A stretch of DNA of 8,835 nucleotides from Treponema sp. GTDB taxonomy: Bacteria > Spirochaetota > Spirochaetia > Treponematales > Breznakiellaceae. Below, in pieces: positions 1 to 6,305 of this stretch (positions are counted from its first letter, which is position 1; every line of letters starts with the position of its first letter). The position numbers and the translations under genes are program-made. The notes beneath the pieces are model-generated. The model was not told the DNA's origin. It was given only the letters and a program-made list of their open reading frames with translations, and ran no database searches. The stretch is from contig JAISTO010000055.1 of NCBI GenBank assembly GCA_031272575.1, positions 1-8,835 on the forward strand. The letters are read 5' to 3'.

Positions 1-18
1 GGCTTTGGTTATCTTCAT
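1..18 (-). CDS. 5' end of an unidentified minus-strand gene (six codons)
   Basis: Only the first six codons are inside the window and read M-K-I-T-K-A from an ATG at 18-16. A strong Shine-Dalgarno sequence (GAGGTG, 30-25) lies six bases upstream, and a good sigma-70 promoter and an operator-like dyad sit before it, so this is very probably a true gene start. Six residues are too few to assign a family. It is transcribed divergently from asd. The dyad over its predicted transcription start suggests regulation by a DNA-binding protein, possibly its own product, but that is inference. Confidence 0.6.
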
Positions 19-32
19 TGTAATCACCTCGA

Positions 33-50
33 TAGAATACCGGTATACTA
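33..50. promoter_or_regulatory. Operator-like inverted repeat at the divergent promoter
   Basis: The 18-bp sequence TAGAATACCGGTATACTA is an inverted repeat with 8 of 9 pairs matching; its core ATACCGGTAT (37-46) is a perfect 10-bp palindrome. It covers the predicted +1 of the minus-strand gene and ends just downstream of its -10 box, a position where a bound protein would block RNA polymerase. I do not recognise it as a named regulator's box. Confidence 0.4.
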
Positions 51-51
51 C

Positions 52-80
52 ATTATAGTGTATTTCCCGCCATTTTGCAA
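52..80 (-). promoter_or_regulatory. Sigma-70-type promoter for the leftmost minus-strand gene
   Basis: On the minus strand there is a perfect TATAAT -10 box (57-52) and a TTGCAA -35 box (80-75, 4 of 6 matches to TTGACA), separated by exactly 17 bases. Transcription would start near position 45, giving a leader of about 26 bases before the ATG at 18. The call rests on sequence match only. Confidence 0.55.
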
Positions 81-144
81 GAGGTTTTTTCTGGGGGAGT
101 GAACCCCTTGACACAGGCCGAAAAAAATGCCATTCTATTGAAAC

Positions 145-148
145 AGGA
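145..148 (+). promoter_or_regulatory. Ribosome-binding site that decides the asd start
   Basis: AGGA lies seven bases before the ATG at 156. The reading frame is open further upstream, with possible TTG (75, 108) and GTG (99) starts, but the conserved beginning of the enzyme (MEKIPVGVLGATG) starts at this ATG. Confidence 0.55.
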
Positions 149-155
149 ACAGCAA

Positions 156-1262
156 ATGGAAAAAATTCCCGTTGGGGTGCTGGGCGCGACCGGTATGGTG
201 GGGCAGCAGTATGTCACGCTGCTGCGCGGGCACCCCTGGTTTGAGGTGCGGTATCTGGCCGCAAGCCCGCGGAGCGCGGGCAAAACTTACGCGGAGGCGG
301 CGGTCGGGCGCTGGAACGCGTCGGGCGGCCCCATGCCGGAGGCGCTGCGGGGCGTCATCGTGTCAGACGCGAACGATGTGGGCGCGGCGCAAAAGGCCGC
401 GGCCGCGGGCGGCTGCGCCTTCGTCTTCTCGGCGCTCGAAATGGACAAGGCGGCGACGGCGGCTCTGGAAGAGGCCTACGCCGCGGCCGGCATTCCGGTC
501 ATATCGAACGCGTCGGCCCACCGCTGGGACCCTGACGTACCGGTGCTCGTGCCGGAGGTGAACCCGCAGCACACGGCGGTGATCCCCGCGCAGCAAAAAA
601 ACCGCGGCTGGAGCCGGGGCTTTATCACCGTAAAGCCGAACTGCTCGATTCAAAGTTACACTATCCCGCTCTTCGCGCTGCTGCAGGCGGGCTTCGAAGC
701 GCGGCGCGTCATCGTCACGACGATGCAGGCCGTGTCCGGGGCCGGCTACCCGGGGGTCGCGAGCCTCGACGTCATCGATAACATCGTGCCGTACATCGCG
801 GGCGAGGAAGAAAAATCCGAGGAGGAGCCGCTGAAGATCCTCGGCGCGGTAGAAGGGGGCGCGATCGTCAAGGCGAATAACCCCCGCATAAGCGCGGCCT
901 GCAACCGTGTGCCGGTGGTGGACGGGCACACGGCCTGCCTCAGTGTCGAGTTCGGCGGCAAAAAGCCCTCGGTCGACGAGGTCAAGGCGATATGGGCGGC
1001 CTTCCGCGCCCTGCCGCAAGAGCTGGGGCTCCCCTCCGCGCCGGAAAAACCCATCGTACTGCGGGAGGAGCCCGACCGGCCCCAGCCCCGCAAAGACCGC
1101 CTCTCGGAGCAGGGCATGGCGGTAGTCGTGGGGCGCGTACGGCCCTGTCCGGTCTTCGACCTGCGCTTCGTTGGGCTCTCGCACAACACGGTACGGGGCG
1201 CCGCGGGCGGCGGCATCCTCAACGCGGAACTCCTCGTAAAGCAGGGTTATTTAGGCTGCTGA
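156..1262 (+). CDS. asd: Aspartate-semialdehyde dehydrogenase, fungal/archaeal type
   Basis: Reduces aspartyl-4-phosphate to aspartate-4-semialdehyde with NADPH in the cytoplasm, the branch point to lysine/diaminopimelate, threonine and methionine. The 368-residue protein opens with the Rossmann motif GATGMVG (residues 10-16). The catalytic cysteine is C163 in PNCS, followed by SGAGYPG (194-200), which is typical of the fungal/archaeal branch rather than the E. coli-type enzyme. R244 in NPRIS and H258 in RVPVVDGHT fit the substrate-binding arginine and the general-base histidine. The C-terminal HNTVRGAAGG stretch is also family-typical. Length is normal and no key residue is missing. The ATG at 156 is preferred: it has a ribosome-binding site and begins at the conserved N-terminus, whereas the upstream 27-codon extension is A/T-richer and unlike the family. 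It is the only plus-strand gene here, and its stop lies inside the end of the convergent folE2. No clear promoter was found; a lone TTGACA at 108-113 lacks a good -10 box. Confidence 0.93.
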   Translation: MEKIPVGVLGATGMVGQQYVTLLRGHPWFEVRYLAASPRSAGKTYAEAAVGRWNASGGPMPEALRGVIVSDANDVGAAQKAAAAGGCAFVFSALEMDKAATAALEEAYAAAGIPVISNASAHRWDPDVPVLVPEVNPQHTAVIPAQQKNRGWSRGFITVKPNCSIQSYTIPLFALLQAGFEARRVIVTTMQAVSGAGYPGVASLDVIDNIVPYIAGEEEKSEEEPLKILGAVEGGAIVKANNPRISAACNRVPVVDGHTACLSVEFGGKKPSVDEVKAIWAAFRALPQELGLPSAPEKPIVLREEPDRPQPRKDRLSEQGMAVVVGRVRPCPVFDLRFVGLSHNTVRGAAGGGILNAELLVKQGYLGC

Positions 1263-2036
1263 GGCATTCCCCGCATACTCCGCGCGGGCGTACGCGTTAT
1301 GGTCGTGTATGCTTTCAAAATTTTCCGCCTCCACGGTGAAACGGGGAAAGCGGCCGAGGCTGCGGAGCGCGGCGTACACGTCCCGCACCACATCCTCCAC
1401 GAACTTCGGGTTGTCGTAGCCGTGCTCGGTGACCCATTTTTCATCCTCGCGCTTCAGGACCGCGTAAACCGGACTCGACGCGGCTTTTTCAATAAGGTCG
1501 ATAATATCCTCGATCCAGAAAAAAGGCCCCAACTCCAACTCGACCCGCACTATGCCCCGCTGGTTGTGCGCCCCCCGCTCGCTTAGGGCCTTCGAGCAGG
1601 GGCAGACGGTCGAGACCGGCGCCGCTATCGACACGGTGAAGCGCGTCCCGCCCTCCCCTACCCGGCCCGCGTAGCAGCACTCGTAACTGAGCATACCCGC
1701 AAGCCCTGAGACCGGCGCGCGTTTTTCGATGAAGTAGGGAAAGCGCATCCGGCCGAACGCGGCGGAGGCGGCGAGCGCGTCACGAATCGCGCCGAGCATG
1801 TCGAGAAAGCGCGGCATGGAAAGGTCATCCTTATAGCGATGAAAAATCTCGATGAAGCGGCTCATGTGCGTCCCCTTGAAGTGCTGGGGGAGACTCGCAA
1901 AAAGGTCTACCCGCGCGGAGGTATGCTGCGTTCCGTTCGCCTTGTCGAGCACCCGCACCGGATAGCGAAGCTGTTTGACCCCCACCTTCGTCAGGGGGAT
2001 TTCGCGGTCATCTTCGAAACTTTGTACGTCAATCAT
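1251..2036 (-). CDS. folE2: GTP cyclohydrolase FolE2 (type IB)
   Basis: Converts GTP to 7,8-dihydroneopterin triphosphate, the first step of tetrahydrofolate synthesis and also the entry to queuosine-type deazapurines. The 261-residue protein is full length and belongs to the FolE2/GCYH-IB family, which is unrelated in sequence to classical FolE and is known for using metals other than zinc. Visible signatures are TQHTSARVDLF (36-46), KGTHMSRF (54-61), the active-site stretch STVCPCSK (142-149) with C145 and C147, GAHNQRG (155-161), and the C-terminal ENFESIHDHNAYA with E241, H244 and H246, which supplies metal and substrate ligands in the family. The ATG overlaps the end of folD (shared ATGATTGA). 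The upstream Shine-Dalgarno is poor, so translation probably depends on coupling to folD. The TAA stop lies inside the end of convergent asd. Whether the product feeds folate or queuosine cannot be told from this window. Confidence 0.93.
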   Translation of the reverse strand: MIDVQSFEDDREIPLTKVGVKQLRYPVRVLDKANGTQHTSARVDLFASLPQHFKGTHMSRFIEIFHRYKDDLSMPRFLDMLGAIRDALAASAAFGRMRFPYFIEKRAPVSGLAGMLSYECCYAGRVGEGGTRFTVSIAAPVSTVCPCSKALSERGAHNQRGIVRVELELGPFFWIEDIIDLIEKAASSPVYAVLKREDEKWVTEHGYDNPKFVEDVVRDVYAALRSLGRFPRFTVEAENFESIHDHNAYARAEYAGNASAA

Positions 2037-2901
2037 GGTGATGTTCCGCCGCCTCGACGATCTGGGAGAGGAGCACCGCTGTGGTGACCGCCCCGACGCC
2101 CCCCGGTACCGGACTCAGCGCATCCACGAGCGCCGCGGCCGCGGGCCCGTCCACATCCCCCGCGATGCCGCCGCCGCTCCGCACATTGATGCCCGCGTCG
2201 AGCACGACCTGGCCGGCGCGCAGGAAGCCGCTGTCCACGAAGCCGGCCCTGCCCAGCGCCGCCACGACGATATCCGCGGCGCGGCAGAGTTCGCGCGGGC
2301 GTTCAGTGCGGCTGTGGCAGAGCGTCACCGTCGCGCCGCGGGCCAGGAGGAGCATGGCGAGGGGCCTCCCCACGACCAGGCTTCGCCCAATGATGACCGC
2401 ATGCTTCCCCTCCAGGGGGATACCGTAGTGATCAAGCAGTTCGACGCAGGCCCTCGCCGTGCAGGGCGCGAAGCAGGCCGGGGCCTGGCCGCCCGCGCCC
2501 GCCCCCGCGTAGAGCGCTGCCATGGAGCGCCAGCTAAGGCCGTCCACATCCTTGGCAGGAGCGAGGAGCGCGGCGAGGCGCTCCTCGCTGTAAGCCGGCG
2601 GGAGGGGCCGCATGCAGAGCACCCCATGCACCGCGGCGTCCTGGTTCAGCGCCTCAACCCGCGCGAAAAACACCTCCGCATGAGTGCCCTCCGCAAGGCA
2701 GGTCTCCCGCACCCGTATGCCCAGCCCCTCGGCCTTTGCGCGGACGCTCCGCGCGTAGGCCCGGTCGTCCGGCCGCTCCCCCACGCTGAGAATCGCGAGA
2801 GCGGGCACGACGCCCCGCCGCGCCAGATTCGCTATGCGGGACTCGAGTTTTTCCAAAAGCGCCGCCGCGGCCGGCGCCCCTTTCAACAAGAGAGCACTCA
2901 T
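2029..2901 (-). CDS. folD: FolD-family methylenetetrahydrofolate dehydrogenase (cyclohydrolase residues altered)
   Basis: Classical FolD oxidises 5,10-methylene-tetrahydrofolate with NAD(P) and hydrolyses the methenyl product to 10-formyl-tetrahydrofolate. With the ATG at 2901 the protein has 290 residues, a normal length. A TTG at 2937 would add 12 residues not resembling the family; neither start has a clear Shine-Dalgarno. Family landmarks: Y48, KDVDG (116-120), CFAPCT (142-147), the nucleotide-binding IGRSLVVGRP (170-179), TLCHSRT (192-198) and a C-terminal PVPGGVGAVTTAVL. Two active-site residues differ. Aligning YARSV with the usual Y-x-x-x-K puts V52 where the catalytic lysine belongs (human K56), and CMRPLP puts M96 where the glutamine of VQLPLP belongs (human Q100). 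The aspartate (D119, human D125) is kept. From memory, a divergent FolD subfamily in Firmicutes has similar RPDD...Y and RPLP wording, so this may be that branch rather than decay. Cyclohydrolase activity is doubtful. It lies 51 bases after mcp and overlaps folE2 by 8 bases. Confidence 0.85.
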   Translation of the reverse strand: MSALLLKGAPAAAALLEKLESRIANLARRGVVPALAILSVGERPDDRAYARSVRAKAEGLGIRVRETCLAEGTHAEVFFARVEALNQDAAVHGVLCMRPLPPAYSEERLAALLAPAKDVDGLSWRSMAALYAGAGAGGQAPACFAPCTARACVELLDHYGIPLEGKHAVIIGRSLVVGRPLAMLLLARGATVTLCHSRTERPRELCRAADIVVAALGRAGFVDSGFLRAGQVVLDAGINVRSGGGIAGDVDGPAAAALVDALSPVPGGVGAVTTAVLLSQIVEAAEHHHD

Positions 2902-2952
2902 GCCGAAAGGGTAGCACAGAGAGGGGGTGGATAGCAAGGGGGATCGCGGCCC

Positions 2953-5145
2953 CTATTCCACCTTGAAGCGCGAGACCTCCTTTACGAGCACCTCGATGTT
3001 CTTCTTGTTCTGGCTGCTTATCTCGTTCACCTGATTCACCGCGGTGTTGATCTGGTCCGCGCCGGCGGACATTTCGTTCATCCCGTGGGTAATCTCCTGC
3101 GTCGCCATTTCGAGATTTTTGCCTTCGGTGATCACCTCCCTGCTGCCCTCCATCATTTCCTCGGAGCCGCCCTTCACCTGCTCGGTCAGTTCGTTCAGCG
3201 CGGCGATGGCCTCGAGGATTTGCTTGCTGCCGGTACTCTGCTCTTCCATCGCGCCGCGGATGTTTTCCTCCTGCTCGGATACTATCCTGACCCCGGCGTC
3301 GATGGCGCCGAATTTCTCCAGCACCGCCTCGGTCGACTTCGTGATCTTGTCGATAGCGTCCTTTATCTTTTTCAGAACCGCGCTGATCGTTTTCGACTGC
3401 TCGCCGGAACTTTCCGCGAGTTTGCGGATCTCGTCCGCTACGACCGCGAAGCCCTTGCCCGCCTCGCCCGCGTGCGCGGCCTCAATCGCGGCGTTCATCG
3501 AAAGCAGGTTCGTCTGACTCGCGATGTTTTCCATGACGGCGTTGATTTCGAGTAAACCTTCTGACTCGCGGGCGATTTCCTGAATGTCGGTCACCACTTC
3601 CCGCAGTCCGCCGCGCCCGATCTCGGAGGCGTCGGTCAACTCGCGCACATTTTCCGCGTTTCGTACCAGCGTCTGCGTAACCGACTGAATGTTGGCGAGC
3701 ATCTCTTCAATGGCGGAGGATGATTGACTCACGCTCTCGGCCTGGCGTTCCACATGGCCGTTCAGTTTATCAATGTTGATAGTGATCTGCTCCATCGTCG
3801 CGTTGGTTTCGGTAACGCTGGCGCTCTGATTCACCACCCGCGTTTTTATGCTCTGTATGTTCGCGGTGATCTGGTTGATCGCCGAAGCGGTTTCCGTGGT
3901 GTTGGCCGAAAGTTCGCTGCCGATATCGAACAGCGCGGCGCTCTGTTGTTTTATCGTGATTACGAGCGCGCGTATCTTTTCGAGGGTCGCGTTGAAGTAA
4001 CGGGCCAGGTCACCCACTTCATCTTTAGAGGTGACCGGAATCGATTTGGTGAGATCACCTTCACCCTCGGAAATGTCTTTCAATGTTAACGCGACATTGA
4101 CGATGGGCTTTGCGATGCTGCGGGAGACGAGAGAGATAGTCAGCGCGGAAAGAATGAGTGATGACACGACGACGATGATCGCGAAGAAGATCATGCTGTT
4201 GATGCTTTTCAGGGCGACGCTGTTCATGCAGCCCACCATGACGGACCAGGGGACGTTCGTGTCACCGATTTCGAGAGGCGACAGTACCATCATCAGATTC
4301 GATTTGAGGGTAGATGAATAGCCGGAAATATAGAGCGATTTGCCGTTTTTGATCGTATCGAGCACCTCGTTCATCTTCTTGCCATAGAGACCGCTGTTCG
4401 CCTCGCGCGCGTTCTGCCCCCGGAACGAGGGTATCGTGTACCCGATGATCACGGCGGCGTTCGTGTAGACCCCGACCGCGGCCACATCGCTCAGGCGCTC
4501 TTTGTCGTCAATGTACTCCTGCACAAGCGCCTGCGTGGCGGCCGCCTCGACATTTGCCCCGACGAAACCGAGGAAGCTCCCGTCGTCAGTTTTTATCGGT
4601 ACCTGTATGCTGAAGATCCACATCTCTTTTCCATGCAGACTTTGGTATTTCGGCTCGAACAATGTTTGTTTGTTTTGATCCTGCCGCAGCGCGGTTTCGT
4701 AGTCAGCGTACTTTCCGATTTCGATGCGGTTCTCTTCCCGCACAACCCAGGGAATGAACCTGCCCGTTTCGTCGGCGGTGGCCTCGCCCCGGTGCGCGGC
4801 GTCACGGTCGAGTATGTCAGGCAGCCAGACGGCATACAGCGCCTTGAGATCTTTTTGCGCATCCATGATTGACGCCATGTTCGTGACAAAGCGCTCGCGG
4901 CGGGTATCCGCGGAGATGGCCCGGTAGTCACCCATAATGCAGGCAAGGTCCACAATGTTTTGCAGATAGGTTTCGTAGTGCCGCCGCAAGTCCATGGCGA
5001 TGCTGTCGCCGAGGCGGTCTATGCTCTTTTTCACCGACGCGATCTGCATACTCCGCGCCTGCGCCACGAGTATGCCTGACACCGCCGCTACGACTATCAA
5101 CAAGATCATAATGACGATAAGGCTGAGCCGCATTTGTAATTTCAT
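2953..5145 (-). CDS. Methyl-accepting chemotaxis protein with periplasmic dCache-like sensor
   Basis: A transmembrane chemoreceptor that passes ligand occupancy to CheA/CheW. In order, its 730 residues show a short cytoplasmic start, TM1 (about 8-28), an extracytoplasmic domain of about 285 residues with the size and order of a dCache sensor (about 32-315), TM2 (about 317-341), a HAMP domain (about 342-395, with SRSIAKP and a DEVGDLARYFN end), and a long coiled-coil signalling domain. The hairpin tip ENIASQTNLLSMNAAIEAAH (539-558), followed by AGEAGKGFAVVADEIRKLAE, is the strongly conserved CheA/CheW-contact region. There is no C-terminal CheR/CheB pentapeptide; the protein ends SRFKVE. The sensor has GRFIPWVVR (128-136) but not a clean RxWY-type amino-acid motif, so I cannot name a ligand. 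The ATG has an AGGAG ten bases upstream, and an 11-base poly-G tract sits just before that. Base composition looks lower in GC than the arg and folD genes. It follows argB by about 100 bases and precedes folD by 51. Confidence 0.93.
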   Translation of the reverse strand: MKLQMRLSLIVIMILLIVVAAVSGILVAQARSMQIASVKKSIDRLGDSIAMDLRRHYETYLQNIVDLACIMGDYRAISADTRRERFVTNMASIMDAQKDLKALYAVWLPDILDRDAAHRGEATADETGRFIPWVVREENRIEIGKYADYETALRQDQNKQTLFEPKYQSLHGKEMWIFSIQVPIKTDDGSFLGFVGANVEAAATQALVQEYIDDKERLSDVAAVGVYTNAAVIIGYTIPSFRGQNAREANSGLYGKKMNEVLDTIKNGKSLYISGYSSTLKSNLMMVLSPLEIGDTNVPWSVMVGCMNSVALKSINSMIFFAIIVVVSSLILSALTISLVSRSIAKPIVNVALTLKDISEGEGDLTKSIPVTSKDEVGDLARYFNATLEKIRALVITIKQQSAALFDIGSELSANTTETASAINQITANIQSIKTRVVNQSASVTETNATMEQITINIDKLNGHVERQAESVSQSSSAIEEMLANIQSVTQTLVRNAENVRELTDASEIGRGGLREVVTDIQEIARESEGLLEINAVMENIASQTNLLSMNAAIEAAHAGEAGKGFAVVADEIRKLAESSGEQSKTISAVLKKIKDAIDKITKSTEAVLEKFGAIDAGVRIVSEQEENIRGAMEEQSTGSKQILEAIAALNELTEQVKGGSEEMMEGSREVITEGKNLEMATQEITHGMNEMSAGADQINTAVNQVNEISSQNKKNIEVLVKEVSRFKVE

Positions 5146-5172
5146 TTTTAAATGACTCCTTTTTTAAATTGA

Positions 5173-5183
5173 CCCCCCCCCCC
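5173..5183 (-). repeat. G11 homopolymer (C11 on the plus strand) upstream of mcp
   Basis: Eleven consecutive G on the coding strand of mcp lie 27 bases before its ATG and 12 bases before its AGGAG. Tracts of this length are prone to slipped-strand mispairing. An inexact TTGCTG and TTTAAA flank it with an 18-base gap that includes the tract, but a start from that pair would fall almost at the ribosome-binding site, so the tract may lie in the leader rather than in a promoter spacer. Confidence 0.75.
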
Positions 5184-5244
5184 GTGCAGCAATTACTTTT
5201 CGGGTCTCCCTGTTAACACCCGCGGCGAAAAATGGTTACAGGTT

Positions 5245-6120
5245 TTATTCTATCATCGTGCCGATGCCCTCGTCGGTGAAGAGTTCGAGGAGCAGGACAT
5301 GGGGGACGCGGCCGTCGATGATGTGCGCTTTCTTGACGCCGCCCGAGAGCGCGAGCGCGCAGCAGTCCAGTTTGGGGATCATGCCGCGGCTCACCACGCC
5401 CTGCGCTTTCAGGGCTTCGAGTTCGCCCAGGCGCAGCGCCGTTATGAGCGAGTCCGGGTCCCGGACGTCCCGCAGGAGCCCGGGGACGTCCGTCATGAGG
5501 ATGAGTTTCTCCGCGCCGATAGCCGCGGCCAGCTTCGCGGCCGCGATGTCCGCGTTCACGTTGAGGGCGCGGCCGTAGTCGTCCCCCAGGCCGAAGGCCG
5601 CGGTCGAGATGACGGGGATGGCGCCGCTCTGGATGACGCTGTCCAGGGGCCAGCGCTCCACCGCCTCTATCTCGCCCACGAGCCCCAGGTCCTCGCCGGC
5701 CGGCCCCCGCGTCCGGCGGGCCTTGAGGAGCGCGCCGTCCAGCCCGCTGAGGCCCACGGCCCTGCCCCCCGCGGCCTGCAGCATCGCGGTGATGTCCTTG
5801 TTCACCTTGCCGCAGAGGGCCATCTGCACGGCCTCCATGGTCTCCTCGTCCGTGCAGCGCAGCCCCGCGACGAAACGGCTCTCCTTGCCCAGTTTCTTGA
5901 GCAGGGCCTCGATCTCCGGCCCCCCCCCATGCACGAGCACGGGGCAGATCCCCAGGCAGGAAATGAGGATGAGGTCTTCGACCACCGCCTGCTTCAGTTC
6001 CCCGTTGATCATGGCGTTGCCGCCGTATTTGATCACGATCGTCTTGCCGCGGAACTGCTGAATGTACGGCAGCGCGTCAATAAGCGCCCTGGCCCGGTCG
6101 CTGTTACTGATGGGTTTCAC
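5245..6120 (-). CDS. argB: Acetylglutamate kinase, probably arginine-inhibited type
   Basis: Phosphorylates N-acetyl-L-glutamate with ATP, the second and usually controlled step of arginine synthesis, in the cytoplasm. The 291-residue protein shows the amino-acid-kinase fold motifs in order: VIKYGGNAM (29-37, catalytic K31), VHGGGPEI (63-70), GLSGLDG (123-129, where many homologues have GLSGKD), NVNADIAA (187-194, D191), LMTDVPGLL (208-216), GMIPKL with its conserved lysine, and the C-terminal AHIIDGRVPH...LFTDEGIGTMI. An N-terminal helix before the kinase core (ALIDALPYIQQF, 12-23) is the mark of hexameric, arginine-sensitive enzymes, so feedback inhibition is likely. Translation starts at a GTG, fixed by AAGGAG seven bases upstream. 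The three glycines of HGGGP are all GGG codons, giving a G9 run within the gene. It follows argJ after 185 bases that contain the fold-back element. I see no convincing terminator after it. Confidence 0.95.
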   Translation of the reverse strand: MKPISNSDRARALIDALPYIQQFRGKTIVIKYGGNAMINGELKQAVVEDLILISCLGICPVLVHGGGPEIEALLKKLGKESRFVAGLRCTDEETMEAVQMALCGKVNKDITAMLQAAGGRAVGLSGLDGALLKARRTRGPAGEDLGLVGEIEAVERWPLDSVIQSGAIPVISTAAFGLGDDYGRALNVNADIAAAKLAAAIGAEKLILMTDVPGLLRDVRDPDSLITALRLGELEALKAQGVVSRGMIPKLDCCALALSGGVKKAHIIDGRVPHVLLLELFTDEGIGTMIE

Positions 6121-6127
6121 ATCAAAT

Positions 6128-6133
6128 CTCCTT
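6128..6133 (-). promoter_or_regulatory. Ribosome-binding site fixing the GTG start of argB
   Basis: AAGGAG lies seven bases before the GTG at 6120. The overlapping ATG at 6122-6120 is out of frame and runs straight into a TGA, so GTG is the start. Confidence 0.7.
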
Positions 6134-6152
6134 ATTATTGAAAATCTCTACA

Positions 6153-6304
6153 GGGGGGTAGGGAGTAGGGAGTGGCTAGTAGGGAGTGGCTTGCGCTTGG
6201 CTCGCAGGCTGCGCCTGCTATCGTCAAGTATTCCGGTAGTCCGCGCAACCTGCAAACGCCGCGCACCCTACTCCCCACTCCCTATTCCCTACTCCCTACC
6301 CCCC
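6153..6304. repeat. 152-bp fold-back (MITE- or REP-like) element between argJ and argB
   Basis: The ends are inverted copies of each other: 6153-6195 matches the reverse complement of 6262-6304 at 35 of 43 positions, and the outer 19 bases (GGGGGGTAGGGAGTAGGGA) match perfectly. The arms are built of short G-rich units of the TAGGGAG/TGGGGAG kind. The 66-bp middle contains a small perfect hairpin, GCAGGC-TGC-GCCTGC (6204-6218), and GCGCAA (6243-6248) that can pair with TTGCGC (6191-6196). It has no reading frame of note and no visible target-site duplication. It starts two bases after the argJ stop and ends about 20 bases before the argB ribosome-binding site, so it interrupts neither gene. 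Similar heptamer-rich fold-backs are known as dispersed repeats in other bacteria; mobility here is inferred from shape only. Confidence 0.75.
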
Positions 6305-6305
6305 C

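Noticed and set aside
108..138. asd promoter based on TTGACA at 108-113
   Set aside because: The best -10 hexamers at 17-19 bases match TATAAT at only about 3 of 6 positions, and the leader would be only about ten bases long.
363..1184. Long reading frame antisense to asd (273 residues)
   Set aside because: It is rich in arginine and shows no family motifs, as expected when a GC-rich gene is read on the opposite strand; asd motifs are complete on the plus strand.
1975..2934. 319-residue plus-strand frame across folD
   Set aside because: Arginine-, alanine- and histidine-rich low-complexity translation with no ribosome-binding site; folD on the other strand has all its landmarks.
2935..2956. 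Possible hairpin between mcp and folD (GGGG and CCCC arms)
   Set aside because: Four to five pairs with a seven-base loop and no U tract; it does not support a terminator, so read-through from mcp to folD remains possible.
5201..5224. Possible terminator after argB (CGGGT and ACCCG arms)
   Set aside because: Only five pairs around a 12-base loop and no following U run on the minus strand; too weak to call.
5299..6141. 280-residue plus-strand frame across argB
   Set aside because: Composition shadow of argB. The protein is dominated by arginine, glutamate, valine and aspartate without recognisable motifs.
6121..6305. CRISPR-like or small-RNA locus between argJ and argB
   Set aside because: The repeats are short G-rich units within two inverted arms, not evenly spaced repeats with unique spacers, and no independent promoter is visible.
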